A stretch of DNA of 64,000 bases from Proteobacteria bacterium 005FR1 (GCA_026192395.1 WACF01000002.1:62001-126000), one strand, 5' to 3'. Shown: positions 1 through 9,388, numbered from the stretch's first letter. A program made the numbers and translations. Notes: a model not told the origin generated them from the letters alone.

Positions 1-405
1 CAGACCGTAGGCGAGCAGAGCCAGCACAATATGCGCGACCAACGCCGGATCCACTCCCTTGACCGGACTTTCACTGAACTCGGAGGAGAGAATGGCGACG
101 ACGCTGAGCGGAAAAAGAAACACGAAGAGGTTGTGCAAGGGTTTGCGCAGGCTGCTGAGCAGTACGATGACGTTGATTACCCAAAGAAACAGCGTGGGGA
201 GGATCAAAACGCCGAACCTGAAGTCTGTAGCGTCGAATACCGAGCGGTAGGCTCCAATCCCGTGCAGAATCACGCCGACTGCGGCGATGCCGGTCACCAG
301 TGAGAGCTTTGGCGGGCTTTGACGCAGGTAGGCGGCAATCAGGTACAGGCCGCCCAGCAGATAGACGAAAACGGCCAGGGTATTGGCAAGGGTGGCTAAA
401 TTCAT
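1..405 (-). CDS. CcsA/YpjD-type cytochrome c assembly membrane protein (C-terminus outside window)
   Basis: Reading the minus strand from the ATG at 403-405 gives an open frame that runs off the left edge (about 135 residues visible). It begins MNLATLANTLAVFVYLLGG and contains several hydrophobic segments separated by short basic loops, including one around LILPTLFLWVINVIVLL. This matches the N-terminal part of the YpjD/CcsA (cytochrome_C_asm) inner-membrane family. In Pseudomonas and relatives such a gene lies divergent from ffh, exactly as here, which is the main support. The heme-handling part (the tryptophan-rich WWD segment) lies beyond the window and cannot be checked. Confidence 0.75.
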   Translation of the reverse strand, partial: MNLATLANTLAVFVYLLGGLYLIAAYLRQSPPKLSLVTGIAAVGVILHGIGAYRSVFDATDFRFGVLILPTLFLWVINVIVLLSSLRKPLHNLFVFLFPLSVVAILSSEFSESPVKGVDPALVAHIVLALLAYGL

Positions 406-580
406 AGCTCGTGGTCAGATCCGGCTGAGATTTCCTTGGTGGCGCCGAAGTTTGTCATAGAGCGCCGGGAAAGAGAAGCCGCGAAAGACGGTCTGCCGGT
501 CAATGGGGTATACTCCGCGCTCAATTTTTCAGGTGCTCGTTCAGAGCTAGCCACTAACACCAGGTAAACCTTACCAGCCT

Positions 581-1957
581 ATGTTTGACAGTCTGTCCGA
601 TCGTATTTCCAACTCGCTGAGATCGGTAGTGGGCAAGGCCCGACTCACCGACAAGAACATTCAGGACACCTTGCGCGAAGTGCGAAAGGCCCTGCTTGAG
701 GCCGACGTGGCCCTGCCGGTGGTCAAGGCCTTCGTCGAGCAGGTTCGCAAGCGCGCGCTGGGTCACGAAGTGTCCCGGGCGCTGAACCCGGGCCAGCAAT
801 TCCTCAAGATTGTCGAAGCGGAGCTCACCTCGGTAATGGGTGAGGCCAATGAAGGCCTGAACCTGGCGGTCAAGCCGCCGGCGGTCGTGCTGATGGCGGG
901 TCTGCAGGGGGCTGGTAAGACCACCTCGGTTGCCAAACTTGCCCGCTTCCTCAAGGAGCGACAAAAGAAGAAGGTGTTGGTAGTCAGTGCCGACATCTAT
1001 CGCCCCGCGGCCATGGAGCAGCTAGCGACGCTGGCGAAGGAAATTGAGGTGGAGTGCTACCCGAGCGATCCCAGCCAGAAACCCGTCGATATCGCCGAAG
1101 GTGCCGTGGCCCATGCCCGTCGCAAGTTCCTGGACGTGGTGATCGTGGATACCGCCGGTCGCCTGCACATCGATCAGGAGCTGATGGAAGAAATTCGCGA
1201 TCTGCACAAGGCGCTGGATCCGGCGGAAACACTGTTCGTTATCGATGCGATGATCGGGCAGGATGCGGTGAACACCGCCAAAGCCTTCGACGAAGCCCTG
1301 CCGCTGACCGGCGTCATTCTCACCAAGGCGGATGGCGATGCCCGTGGTGGTGCGGCCCTATCAGTGCGCCACATAACAGGCAAGCCGATCAAGTTCCTCG
1401 GGGTCGGAGAGAAAGTCGACGCCCTCGAACCCTTCCATCCGAACCGTCTCGCCGGCCGCATTCTCGGCATGGGTGACATGCTTTCGCTGATCGAGGAAGC
1501 CGAACGCAAGATCGACCGCGACAAAGCCGAAAAGCTGGTCAGCAAGGTCAAGAAGGGCAAGAAATTCGACCTGGAGGATCTGCGCGATCAGCTCCAGCAA
1601 ATGCAGAGCATGGGCGGCATGGGCTCGATGCTGGAAAAACTGCCCGGCATGGGCAATGTCGGCCAGCTCATGGAGCAGGCGGACATGGGCAAGCAGTTCA
1701 AGCGCATGGAGGCGGTGATCAATTCAATGACGCCCGCCGAACGCCGCAATCCGGACATTCTCAATGGTTCCCGCAAGCGCCGTATTACTCAGGGCTCCGG
1801 CACCGATGTGCAGGACCTGAATCGTCTGCTCAAGCAGCACAAGCAGATGGCCAAGATGATGAAGAAAATGAAGGGCGGCGGCATGCAGAAGATGATGCGG
1901 GGCCTGGAAGGCATGATGGGCGGAGGCGGAGGCCTCCCTCCGGGATTTCGCAAATAA
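581..1957 (+). CDS. ffh: Signal recognition particle protein Ffh (SRP54)
   Basis: This 458-residue GTPase binds 4.5S RNA and signal sequences of nascent inner-membrane proteins and hands them to FtsY. The N domain covers about residues 1-90. The G domain has the P-loop GLQGAGKTT near residues 107-115, DTAGRL near 190 and TKADGDARGG near 250. The C-terminal M domain, from about 325, is methionine-rich (MQSMGGMGSM, MMKKMKGGGMQKMM) as expected for signal-peptide binding. Length is normal. It is divergent from the CcsA/YpjD-like gene, with rpsP downstream, the usual gammaproteobacterial order. A weak -10-like TATACT lies at 509-514. Confidence 0.98.
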   Translation: MFDSLSDRISNSLRSVVGKARLTDKNIQDTLREVRKALLEADVALPVVKAFVEQVRKRALGHEVSRALNPGQQFLKIVEAELTSVMGEANEGLNLAVKPPAVVLMAGLQGAGKTTSVAKLARFLKERQKKKVLVVSADIYRPAAMEQLATLAKEIEVECYPSDPSQKPVDIAEGAVAHARRKFLDVVIVDTAGRLHIDQELMEEIRDLHKALDPAETLFVIDAMIGQDAVNTAKAFDEALPLTGVILTKADGDARGGAALSVRHITGKPIKFLGVGEKVDALEPFHPNRLAGRILGMGDMLSLIEEAERKIDRDKAEKLVSKVKKGKKFDLEDLRDQLQQMQSMGGMGSMLEKLPGMGNVGQLMEQADMGKQFKRMEAVINSMTPAERRNPDILNGSRKRRITQGSGTDVQDLNRLLKQHKQMAKMMKKMKGGGMQKMMRGLEGMMGGGGGLPPGFRK

Positions 1958-2001
1958 CCGCAAATCACAAGGCGGGCCCTTGAGTCCGCTGTGTAATCTC
2001 T

Positions 2002-2040
2002 GACTGGCGACTGGCGACTGGCGACTGGCGACTGGCGACT
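2002..2040. repeat. 7-bp tandem repeat GACTGGC, 5.6 copies
   Basis: Five perfect copies of GACTGGC plus a partial GACT fill the ffh-rpsP gap just upstream of the putative rpsP promoter. The same unit recurs before pyrB (25209-25226), and a one-base variant, ACTGGAG, forms a longer array at 21871-21947. Confidence 0.95.
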
Positions 2041-2049
2041 TTATTCCCG

Positions 2050-2078
2050 TTGCTGTCCCTGACCGATTCCCGTACAAT
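2050..2078 (+). promoter_or_regulatory. Putative sigma-70 promoter of the rpsP-rimM-trmD-rplS operon
   Basis: TTGCTG (2050-2055) is separated by 17 bases from TACAAT (2073-2078), a good match to -35/-10 boxes at consensus spacing. It lies about 160 bases before the rpsP start, so it would leave a long leader. No ORF occupies the leader. Confidence 0.5.
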
Positions 2079-2239
2079 GTCGCGCCTTCTCGGGCTGGGA
2101 TAGCCCGTGCGCTGTGCCCACGATCTCTGAAACATGAGCGGAGGGGTGGGTCTGACACGCAAAGAATCACGATCAAACAATTACTTACAGCCTTCCAGCA
2201 GCTGCTAAGAAGGTAAACCAGCAACAGGATAGAGCATCC

Positions 2240-2497
2240 ATGGTAACAATTCGTCTAGCTCGTGGCGGTTCCAAGAAGCGTCCTTTTTACCACCTCACCG
2301 TGGCAGACAGCCGCTACAGCCGTAATGGCCGCTTTGTTGAGCGAATCGGTTTCTTTAACCCGGTCGCCCGCGGTCAGGAAGAGCGTCTGCGCGTGGACAA
2401 TGAGCGTCTCGATTATTGGGTCTCCCAGGGCGCACAGCTTTCCGAGCGCGTTGGCAAACTGGTGAAGGAAGCGCAAAAAGAGCAGAACGCTGCCTGA
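2240..2497 (+). CDS. rpsP: 30S ribosomal protein S16
   Basis: This 85-residue protein of the small subunit starts [20 protein letters not shown], the typical S16 N-terminus, and carries [15 protein letters not shown]16 is needed for 30S assembly around the 5' domain of 16S rRNA. It is the first gene of the conserved rpsP-rimM-trmD-rplS operon. Length is normal for the family. Confidence 0.98.
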   Translation: MVTIRLARGGSKKRPFYHLTVADSRYSRNGRFVERIGFFNPVARGQEERLRVDNERLDYWVSQGAQLSERVGKLVKEAQKEQNAA

Positions 2498-2517
2498 TTC
2501 AGGCAGAACGTTCCGGC

Positions 2518-3060
2518 ATGACTGCTGCTGATAAGCCCCAGCTCGTTCCGGTAGGGCGGATCGGCGCCGTCCATGGCGTGCGCGGGTGGGTGAAGATCCA
2601 GTCCTTCACGCAGCCGCCGGAACAGATCTTTGCATACCAGCCTTGGTGGTTGAAGCTCCCGCAGGGCGAGCAGCCGGTGAAAGTGACGGCCAGTGAGGTG
2701 CACGGCAACAAGCTGGTGGCCCAGCTGGCAGGTCTCGAGGATCGTGAAGAAGCCCGGCGCTATGCGCAGGTGGAGATCCTGGTCGACGTCACCCTTTTCC
2801 CAGAGCTGGAGGCCGGTGAATATTACTGGCATCAGTTGGAAGGCCTGCGGGTCTTCAGTGAGTACGAAGGTCACCGCAGCGATCTGGGTTGCGTGGTTCG
2901 GCTGCTGGAAACCGGCGCTAACGACGTCCTGGTGGTGCGCGGTGACCGGAACAGTATCGATAAACGGGAACGTTTGATTCCCTATTTGCCGGAACACACG
3001 ATCAAGCGCGTGAATCTCGCTGCGAGCGAGATCGTGGTTGATTGGGATCCGGACTTTTAG
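2518..3060 (+). CDS. rimM: Ribosome maturation factor RimM
   Basis: The 180-residue 16S rRNA processing factor binds S19 and assists maturation of the 30S head. The ATG at 2518 is chosen because family homology begins at VPVGRIGAVHGVRGW; an upstream in-frame ATG at 2416 would overlap rpsP by 82 bases and add unrelated residues. The N-terminal RimM barrel is followed by a PRC-barrel half (EYYWHQLEGLRVF and the LIPYLPEHTIKRV end). It starts 20 bases after rpsP and ends 3 bases before trmD, as expected for one transcript. Confidence 0.96.
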   Translation: MTAADKPQLVPVGRIGAVHGVRGWVKIQSFTQPPEQIFAYQPWWLKLPQGEQPVKVTASEVHGNKLVAQLAGLEDREEARRYAQVEILVDVTLFPELEAGEYYWHQLEGLRVFSEYEGHRSDLGCVVRLLETGANDVLVVRGDRNSIDKRERLIPYLPEHTIKRVNLAASEIVVDWDPDF

Positions 3061-3063
3061 CGC

Positions 3064-3834
3064 ATGCGCATTGCCGTCGTCACTCTCTTTCCGGAGATGT
3101 TCAGCGCAATAAGCGATTACGGCATTACCGGTCGCGCGATCAGGCAGGGTCTGCTCCAACTGCATTTGGTCAATCCCCGGGCCTTCACCCGGGATCGCCA
3201 CGCGACAGTGGATGACCGCCCCTACGGCGGCGGGCCCGGCATGGTGATGATGATTGAACCGCTGCGGGACGCGATCAGCGCAGCGCGGGACTGGGTGGAA
3301 GCCGCCGGTGGTGACCGGCAGAAAACACCGGTGATTTATTTGTCCCCCCAGGGACAGCCGCTGGAGCAGAAGGCCGTGGCGGAAATGGCTGCGGTGCCGG
3401 ACATGATTCTGGTGGCGGGCCGCTACGAAGGTATCGACGAGCGGCTGATACAGCGTCTGGTGGATGCGGAATGGTCCATTGGCGACTACGTGGTAAGCGG
3501 CGGAGAATTGCCGGCAATGGTCCTGATAGATGCCATGGCTCGACTGCTGCCCGGGGCGCTCGGGGATGCGCAGTCAGCGGAGCAGGATTCGTTCGTTGAC
3601 GGTTTGCTGGACTGCCCGCACTACACCCGTCCGGAAGACTACGACGGTGATCGGGTCCCGGCGGTTTTGCTGTCCGGCAACCACGAGCAGATTCGACGCT
3701 GGCGGCTGAAGCAGGCGCTGGGGAAAACCTGGCAGCGCCGGCCGGATTTACTCGGCAAGCGCCCCTTGTCGGACGAAGAAGCGCGATTGCTCGAAGAATT
3801 CAGAAGCGAGCTCGAAGACGGTTCCGCACGCTGA
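3064..3834 (+). CDS. trmD: tRNA (guanine-N1)-methyltransferase TrmD
   Basis: The 256-residue enzyme makes m1G37 in tRNAs reading CNN/CGG codons, using S-adenosylmethionine, and prevents +1 frameshifting. It has the SPOUT trefoil-knot fold. Visible family blocks are [14 protein letters not shown] near residue 55, [12 protein letters not shown] and [15 protein letters not shown], which line the SAM pocket, and a C-terminal GKRPLSDEE tail. It follows rimM by three bases. Length is normal. Confidence 0.98.
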   Translation: MRIAVVTLFPEMFSAISDYGITGRAIRQGLLQLHLVNPRAFTRDRHATVDDRPYGGGPGMVMMIEPLRDAISAARDWVEAAGGDRQKTPVIYLSPQGQPLEQKAVAEMAAVPDMILVAGRYEGIDERLIQRLVDAEWSIGDYVVSGGELPAMVLIDAMARLLPGALGDAQSAEQDSFVDGLLDCPHYTRPEDYDGDRVPAVLLSGNHEQIRRWRLKQALGKTWQRRPDLLGKRPLSDEEARLLEEFRSELEDGSAR

Positions 3835-3933
3835 CTACCACGAGCTAAGGAACCACAAACAAAGATTCAAAATTGGCGAGCAGACAAGGTGGGCCTCCAC
3901 CGTGGTCGCAAACTTTCAAAGGAGTCATCCATC

Positions 3934-4290
3934 ATGTCCAGCAGCAACAAAATCATTCAGGCTCTTGAAAATGAGCAGATCAAAGCGGATATCCCGGAGT
4001 TCAGCCCCGGTGACACCGTTGTTGTCCAGGTAAAAGTAATCGAAGGTAACCGCGAGCGTCTGCAGGCTTTCGAGGGCGTTGTCATCGGCAAGCGCAACCG
4101 CGGCCTCAACTCTGCGTTCACCGTGCGCAAGGTGTCTCACGGCGTGGGTGTTGAACGTACTTTCCAGAGCCACAGCCCGCTGATCGAGAGCATTGCGGTC
4201 AAGCGTCGCGGCGACGTTCGTCAGGCCAAGCTTTACTATCTGCGTGAACTGACTGGTAAGGCTGCCCGAATCAAAGAAAAACTCGGCTGA
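3934..4290 (+). CDS. rplS: 50S ribosomal protein L19
   Basis: The 118-residue protein sits at the 30S-50S interface. The start is ATG 3934 ([15 protein letters not shown]), preceded by AAGGAG at 3918-3923; a longer in-frame start at 3889 would add 15 residues not found in the family. The core [20 protein letters not shown] and [15 protein letters not shown] are typical of L19. It ends the operon and is followed by a hairpin terminator at 4297. Confidence 0.98.
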   Translation: MSSSNKIIQALENEQIKADIPEFSPGDTVVVQVKVIEGNRERLQAFEGVVIGKRNRGLNSAFTVRKVSHGVGVERTFQSHSPLIESIAVKRRGDVRQAKLYYLRELTGKAARIKEKLG

Positions 4291-4296
4291 TCGGAT

Positions 4297-4330
4297 CCGG
4301 CAGGCGCTGCGTCCTGCCGGTCGTTTTCTC
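4297..4330 (+). terminator. Rho-independent terminator after rplS
   Basis: An 8-bp perfect stem, CCGGCAGG (4297-4304) with CCTGCCGG (4313-4320), closes an 8-base loop and is followed by TCGTTTTC. It starts six bases after the rplS stop and closes the ribosomal operon. Confidence 0.75.
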
Positions 4331-4465
4331 GTCGGCGCGGTTCCCTCCATTCTCGCGAACCGCCCGGCGTAGCCTCCCTTCCACAGCACCACTCCCTTTA
4401 GCGACATTCGCAGTTCGACTGGCTAGTCGTTGCGTACCCGGCGCAATCCTACTGGATTTTTGTTA

Positions 4466-4494
4466 TTGCAGTTCGGGGGTTTTGGCGATAGTGT
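4466..4494 (+). promoter_or_regulatory. Possible sigma-70 promoter of the HD-GYP gene
   Basis: TTGCAG (4466-4471), 17 bases, then TAGTGT (4489-4494), 100 bases before the ATG at 4594. This is a moderate match only. The rest of the 303-base gap 4291-4593 holds the rplS terminator and nothing else I recognise. Confidence 0.35.
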
Positions 4495-4593
4495 GATTTC
4501 GTGCGTCGCCGCTCCACAGCTTTTCGAGTCATCTGCCCGAGGCAGTAATTCCTTCCGGCGACTTTCCTCGCGGTAAACTCTGGGGATTACCGA

Positions 4594-5931
4594 GTGATGT
4601 CGGCTAACAAGGAAAAGCTCTCAGTCGCTGAGGTGACGGTCGGCATGTATGTCTGTGACCTGGATCGGCCCTGGCTCGACACTCCTTTTCTGATGCAGGG
4701 CTTTCTGGTCGATGACCACGCTGACCTGAAAACACTCGCCGAATACTGCCAATACGTTTATGTGGACCGCTATCGCTCCCGCGAAGATGCGGTTTTCCCC
4801 GATCACCACGCGAACGTGGCCGCCTTTCCCTGTAAGCCATCTCGCCACAAGCGCCCGGAACCTGTCTCGCGCAAGCAGAATGAACGCCAGCGTAAAGTTC
4901 TGAAGCTGCTGGAAGGCCGGGAGCAGTTCGCCTATCGGGATACGATCACCTGGCACAATGAATTTGCCGCGGCGCGCCGGGCGATCGCGCAGCTCAATGT
5001 AGAAGTCAGCCGATTATTCGAAAGCCTCCACCAAGGCAGTGCGTATTCGTTTGCAAAGCTGAAGCAATCGATCGCCCCCCTGGTTGCCAGCATCGAGAGA
5101 AATCCGGATGCCTGCATGTGGCTCGCGCGACTTGGCAGCCGCGACAGCGACCTATACCGCCATGCCGTGGCCACCGCCATCTGGGCTCTGGCTCTCGGAC
5201 GTGAGCTGGGACTGTCACCGCGCGATATGAAAACCCTCGCCCTTGGCGCTTTGCTACTGGACATAGGGCTCTTGCATACAAAATTCGTGGAGCCAGGCGG
5301 TCCTGTTCATCCAGCGGGATCGCCGCGTAGAGCCTCTGCCGCCGAGTCAGCCGGATTGCGATCCCATGTGGAGCTGGGCCTTGCAACATTGGACGGTTCG
5401 CCCCTGAACAAGCCCGAGATCAGGGACATGATCGCCGGCCATCACGAACACTATGACGGTACGGGTTACCCGCAGGCACTGAAGGGCGAGAGCATTTCGC
5501 TGTTGGCCCGAATCGCCACCATCGCGGATAGCTACGACGCCATGACCAGCAAGCGACCCTGCGGCCAGGGCTTGTCGCCATCATTTGCCATCAGGCAGCT
5601 ATACCGTTCGCGCGGGTCCGTGTACGACGGCGTGCTGGTGGAGGAATTCATCCAGGCGGTGGGGCTCTATCCAGCCGGAACGCTGGTGTTATTGTCCTCG
5701 GGCGAGGTGGCGATGGTGGTGGCGGAAGGGCGCAGCCGCCGGCTCAAGCCTCAGGTGCTGTTAGTGCTGGATGGTCAAAAGCATCCCTACATGACGCTTC
5801 GCCTACTCAATCTGATTAGCGCGACTTGTCCCGAAACCGGTGCGCCTCTCGAAATCATCCAGAGCCTCGAGCCGGGTTCCTATGGAGTCGACCCGGCGAG
5901 TGTCGCCTTTGATCAGGTTCTGGGAGCCTGA
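4594..5931 (+). CDS. DUF3391/HD-GYP domain protein with altered HD motif
   Basis: This 445-residue cytoplasmic protein has an N-terminal DUF3391-type region (VAEVTVGMYVCDLDRPW to about residue 65) and an HD-GYP domain from about residue 140. HD-GYP proteins usually hydrolyse cyclic di-GMP. The GYP block HHEHYDGTGYP (near residue 282) and ATIADSYDAMTSKRP are intact. The metal-binding HD pair is changed: the usual LLHDIGK reads LLLDIGL near residue 221, losing the histidine and the lysine after DIG. Activity is therefore uncertain, and a c-di-GMP-binding or regulatory role is possible. It lies alone between rplS and xerD. Confidence 0.85.
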   Translation: MMSANKEKLSVAEVTVGMYVCDLDRPWLDTPFLMQGFLVDDHADLKTLAEYCQYVYVDRYRSREDAVFPDHHANVAAFPCKPSRHKRPEPVSRKQNERQRKVLKLLEGREQFAYRDTITWHNEFAAARRAIAQLNVEVSRLFESLHQGSAYSFAKLKQSIAPLVASIERNPDACMWLARLGSRDSDLYRHAVATAIWALALGRELGLSPRDMKTLALGALLLDIGLLHTKFVEPGGPVHPAGSPRRASAAESAGLRSHVELGLATLDGSPLNKPEIRDMIAGHHEHYDGTGYPQALKGESISLLARIATIADSYDAMTSKRPCGQGLSPSFAIRQLYRSRGSVYDGVLVEEFIQAVGLYPAGTLVLLSSGEVAMVVAEGRSRRLKPQVLLVLDGQKHPYMTLRLLNLISATCPETGAPLEIIQSLEPGSYGVDPASVAFDQVLGA

Positions 5932-5978
5932 TCGTGGTCTCTGTCAATCGACGCAACAGCCAGTTTCAGTAGAGTTTT

Positions 5979-6878
5979 ATGGACCCTGCCGCGGATTTGC
6001 AAATCATCGATCAGTACCTGGATGCGATGTGGATGGAAAAGGGGCTGAGCAGCAACAGCATCGAATCCTATCGGCGCGATCTCACCCAATTTGCGCAGTG
6101 GCTGACTCTTCGCCGGATCGGCTTGCTGCAGGTCAGCGCCGCTCTGATTCAGGCCCATTTAGCGGATCGCATAGCGCAGGGCATTTCCGCGCGCTCCACG
6201 GCCCGTTTTCTGTCCTGCCTGCGAGGTTTCTATCGATACCTCATTCGAGAGAATCGGCTGGACGACGACCCTACTGCCCGAATCAGCAATCCGAAGCTCG
6301 GCAAGCCGCTCCCCAAAAGCCTCACTGAAGAAGACGTGGAGGCCCTGCTCGCCGCCCCCGATGTGGAAAGCCCTATCGGTCTGCGCGACCGAACCATGCT
6401 GGAGGTGCTCTATGCCTGTGGTCTGCGGGTGTCCGAGCTGGTGGGCCTGACCTTGTCTCAGGTGAATTTGCGGCAGGGGGTCGTGCGGGTCTTTGGCAAG
6501 GGCAGCAAGGAGCGGCTGGTCCCTCTCGGTGAGGAGGCCAGTGAGTGGCTCGGCCGATACATGCGCGAATCCCGCCAGCAACTACTGAAAGGGGCGGGCA
6601 GCGACGTGCTGTTTCCCAGCAGTCGTGGCGTGATGATGACTCGCCAGACGTTCTGGCATCGCATCAAATATTGGGCGCAGGTGGCCGGTATCGACAAGCC
6701 ACTGTCTCCGCACACACTGCGTCACGCTTTCGCCACTCACCTGCTCAACCACGGGGCAGATCTGCGAGTGGTTCAGCTGCTCCTGGGACACAGTGACCTG
6801 TCGACTACCCAGATCTATACGCATGTAGCCAGTACCCGCATGAAAGCTCTGCATGCCGCCCATCACCCCCGCGGCTGA
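5979..6878 (+). CDS. xerD: Site-specific tyrosine recombinase XerD
   Basis: The 299-residue recombinase acts with XerC at dif to resolve chromosome dimers at division under FtsK control. The SAM-like core-binding domain spans about residues 8-95. The catalytic set is complete: R150 (ACGLRVSEL), K174 (GKGSKERLVPL), H245 and R248 (HTLRHAFATH), H271 (LLGHSDLS) and nucleophile Y280 (IYTHV). Length and the gene order xerD-dsbC-hom-thrC fit a chromosomal XerD, not a phage integrase. Confidence 0.96.
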   Translation: MDPAADLQIIDQYLDAMWMEKGLSSNSIESYRRDLTQFAQWLTLRRIGLLQVSAALIQAHLADRIAQGISARSTARFLSCLRGFYRYLIRENRLDDDPTARISNPKLGKPLPKSLTEEDVEALLAAPDVESPIGLRDRTMLEVLYACGLRVSELVGLTLSQVNLRQGVVRVFGKGSKERLVPLGEEASEWLGRYMRESRQQLLKGAGSDVLFPSSRGVMMTRQTFWHRIKYWAQVAGIDKPLSPHTLRHAFATHLLNHGADLRVVQLLLGHSDLSTTQIYTHVASTRMKALHAAHHPRG

Positions 6879-7095
6879 TCGGGTCTGAGGCAGCATCGAT
6901 CAACTACTATTCTCGTCTTGGACGCGCATCAACGGGAACCCTGCACATTATTGCCGCTCCAATCCGAAGCCAGGGTCGCCTCGCCGTTGGGCTTGCGCTA
7001 ACATGCCTCCCCGTGGAACCTGTCAGAATGCTTGCTCCATCGGCGCGCGGCAGGACCTGCCGGTGAACCCTGCCGGTGAATTCATAGGAGAAAAC

Positions 7096-7848
7096 GTGAT
7101 CAATTTTGCCTCTACTCTCAAACGCTTAATCATCGCCTCGGCCTGTGTGGTCGCCTTGCCGGCATTTGCCGCAGGACCATCGCCGGAGATTGCGGAGCGA
7201 ATCATCGAGCGGCTCAAACAAGCCCGCGGCGATCTGGACTACTCGGAGGTCAAGTTATCTCCCATTCCCGGCCTGTACGAAGTGCGGGTCGTCGGCGGTC
7301 CGACGCTTTACGTATCTGAAGACAGCAAGTTCTTCGTCGCCGGCGACTTGTTCAGCATCAAGGACGGGCAGTTCGTGAATATTCAGGAGCAGGCTCGGGC
7401 CAAAGAGCGGGCCAAGCTGATGGCCGGCATCGACAAGAAGGACCAGATCGTGTTTTCTCCCGCCGGGGAAACGAAAGCCTACGTGCATGTCTTCACGGAT
7501 GTCGATTGCGGGTTCTGTCAGAAGCTTCATAAGGAAATCGAACAGATCACCGCCAAGGGCATCGAGGTTCGGTATCTGGCTTATCCGCGCGCGGGGGTGA
7601 ATTCCCAGTCGGCCAAGAAACTGGCCACCGCCTGGTGTGCCGACGACCCCCAAGCCACATTGACCAAGCTCAAGAACCGCGAGCCTGTGGATGTGAAGGT
7701 CTGTGAGAACAACCCCGTGGCCGAGCACTACAAGCTGGGTGGTCTGGTAGGCGTGAGCGGCACGCCTAATATGGTCACCGAAGATGGCGAATTGATTGGT
7801 GGCTACCTGCCCGCGGACAAGCTCGCTGAGCGGCTCGGCGTTCAGTAA
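7096..7848 (+). CDS. dsbC: Periplasmic disulfide isomerase DsbC
   Basis: This 250-residue precursor corrects wrong disulfides in the periplasm and is kept reduced by DsbD. The GTG at 7096 is chosen because AGGAG lies five bases upstream and a signal peptide follows directly (INFASTLKRLIIASACVVALPAFA, cut before AGPS). The N-terminal dimerisation domain covers about residues 25-85; the thioredoxin fold carries C138-G-F-C141, where E. coli has CGYC. A cis-proline loop is visible as SGTPNMV. A longer in-frame ATG at 7003 has no support. A strong terminator follows. Confidence 0.95.
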   Translation: MINFASTLKRLIIASACVVALPAFAAGPSPEIAERIIERLKQARGDLDYSEVKLSPIPGLYEVRVVGGPTLYVSEDSKFFVAGDLFSIKDGQFVNIQEQARAKERAKLMAGIDKKDQIVFSPAGETKAYVHVFTDVDCGFCQKLHKEIEQITAKGIEVRYLAYPRAGVNSQSAKKLATAWCADDPQATLTKLKNREPVDVKVCENNPVAEHYKLGGLVGVSGTPNMVTEDGELIGGYLPADKLAERLGVQ

Positions 7849-7868
7849 ACCACAGAACGGGATGGAAA

Positions 7869-7897
7869 AACGGGCTCCGGGAGAGCCCGTTTTTTTT
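7869..7897 (+). terminator. Rho-independent terminator after dsbC
   Basis: CGGGCTC (7871-7877) pairs with GAGCCCG (7883-7889) around a 5-base loop, followed by eight T residues (7890-7897). It separates dsbC from hom. Confidence 0.92.
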
Positions 7898-8083
7898 GGC
7901 TTCGGCGCTTTGCCGGGCTTTGATTGACACCTCAGGTAGCTCCCAGTATCGTTGCCGTCTTTTGGCGCGCCTGCCCGGCAGCGCCGCATCTTCCCGGGAC
8001 TTTCCTTCATCAGCCTGCCGGGCGACCAACGTCCTGCAACGGCTAACTTGTCCCCCGCACAGCACTTGATCCAGGAGTCGGGT

Positions 8084-9388
8084 TTGAAGACCGTCAATGT
8101 AGGTATTTGTGGCCTGGGTACCGTCGGCAGTGGTACCTGCAATGTTCTGCAACGCAACTGGCGCGAAATCCAGGCCAGTGCGCGCTGCGAGGTGAAGATT
8201 ACCCACGTGGGCGCCCGTCGCGACAATCCCGCCTGCAAGCTGGAGGGCGTCAAGGTCAGCCGCGACATCTTCGAAGTGGTGAACGATCCCGACGTTCACA
8301 TCGTCGTTGAATTGATCGGCGGCACCACGGTCGCCAAGGATCTGGTCCTGCAGGCCATCGAGCAGGGCAAGCACGTGGTCACTGCCAACAAGGCACTGAT
8401 CGCTGAGTATGGCAACGAGATTTTTGCCGCCGCGGAAGAAAAGCAGGTCTGTGTCGCGTTCGAAGGCGCGGTTGCCGGCGGCATTCCGATCATCAAAGTA
8501 TTGCGTGAAAGCCTGGCGGCCAACCGCATCCAGTGGGTGGCCGGCATCATCAACGGCACCGGCAATTTCATCCTCACCGAAATGGCGCAGAAGGGCCGCG
8601 AGTTCAACGATGTGCTCGCCCAAGCTCAGGAGCTCGGCTACGCCGAAGCGGATCCGACCTTCGATATCGAAGGTATCGATGCTGCCCACAAGCTCGGCAT
8701 CCTTGCGTCGATTGCATTCGGCATGCCGCTGCAATTCGAGCGCATCTACACCGAAGGCATCTCCAAAGTAGAACCGCAGGATCTGTCCTACGCGAAAGAG
8801 CTTGGCTATCGCATCAAGCATCTCGGTATTGCCCGACGCTCGGGTGATAAGGTGGAGTTGCGGGTTCATCCCACGCTGATCCCGGAAAGACGCCTGATCG
8901 CCAACGTAAACGGTGTAATGAACGCGGTTCTGGTCAGCGGTGACGCCGTGGGCTCCACCATGTACTCCGGCCCCGGCGCTGGCGCCGAACCGACTGCCTC
9001 CGCCGTGGTAGCCGACGTGATCGACATCGCCCGTGAACTGGCGCTGGACTGCACACCCAGCGTGCCGCACCTGGGCTACGGTGCCGATTATGTCAGCCCG
9101 ATCAAAGTCCAGCCGATGGAAGAGCTGGAAACCCGCTTCTACCTGCGCATGAGCGCGGTGGACCGCCCCGGCGTACTGTCGGAAATCACCCAGATCCTCA
9201 GTCGCGAAGGCATCAGCATCGAAGCGCTGATCCAGAAGGAGCCTGCGGAAGACCAGGACATCGTGCCGGTCATTCTGTTAACCAATCGGGCGGTGGAAGG
9301 TAAAATGATGCGAGCGATTCAGCAGATCGAAGCGCTCGTCAGCATCGCCGGCCAGGTGGTCAGTATCCGCGTAGAGCACCTCGAGTAA
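8084..9388 (+). CDS. hom: Homoserine dehydrogenase
   Basis: The 434-residue enzyme reduces aspartate semialdehyde to homoserine for threonine and methionine synthesis. The TTG at 8084 is chosen: AGGAG lies six bases before it, and the protein then starts LKTVNVGICGLGTVGSG, the Rossmann nucleotide-binding motif; the in-frame ATG at 7952 would add 44 unrelated residues. The catalytic region holds GIINGTGNFILTEM and GYAEADPTFDIEG. A C-terminal ACT domain (MSAVDRPGVLSEITQIL, about residue 350 on) suggests threonine feedback control. thrC follows after 64 bases. Confidence 0.96.
   Translation: MKTVNVGICGLGTVGSGTCNVLQRNWREIQASARCEVKITHVGARRDNPACKLEGVKVSRDIFEVVNDPDVHIVVELIGGTTVAKDLVLQAIEQGKHVVTANKALIAEYGNEIFAAAEEKQVCVAFEGAVAGGIPIIKVLRESLAANRIQWVAGIINGTGNFILTEMAQKGREFNDVLAQAQELGYAEADPTFDIEGIDAAHKLGILASIAFGMPLQFERIYTEGISKVEPQDLSYAKELGYRIKHLGIARRSGDKVELRVHPTLIPERRLIANVNGVMNAVLVSGDAVGSTMYSGPGAGAEPTASAVVADVIDIARELALDCTPSVPHLGYGADYVSPIKVQPMEELETRFYLRMSAVDRPGVLSEITQILSREGISIEALIQKEPAEDQDIVPVILLTNRAVEGKMMRAIQQIEALVSIAGQVVSIRVEHLE

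Noticed and set aside
5979-6878. Phage or integron integrase
   Set aside because: Length, motifs and the conserved neighbours rplS and dsbC identify the chromosomal XerD; no attachment site or mobile cargo is present.
7255-9070. Two long minus-strand ORFs across dsbC and hom
   Set aside because: Both are antisense to confidently identified genes and cross a strong terminator; no family signature was seen.
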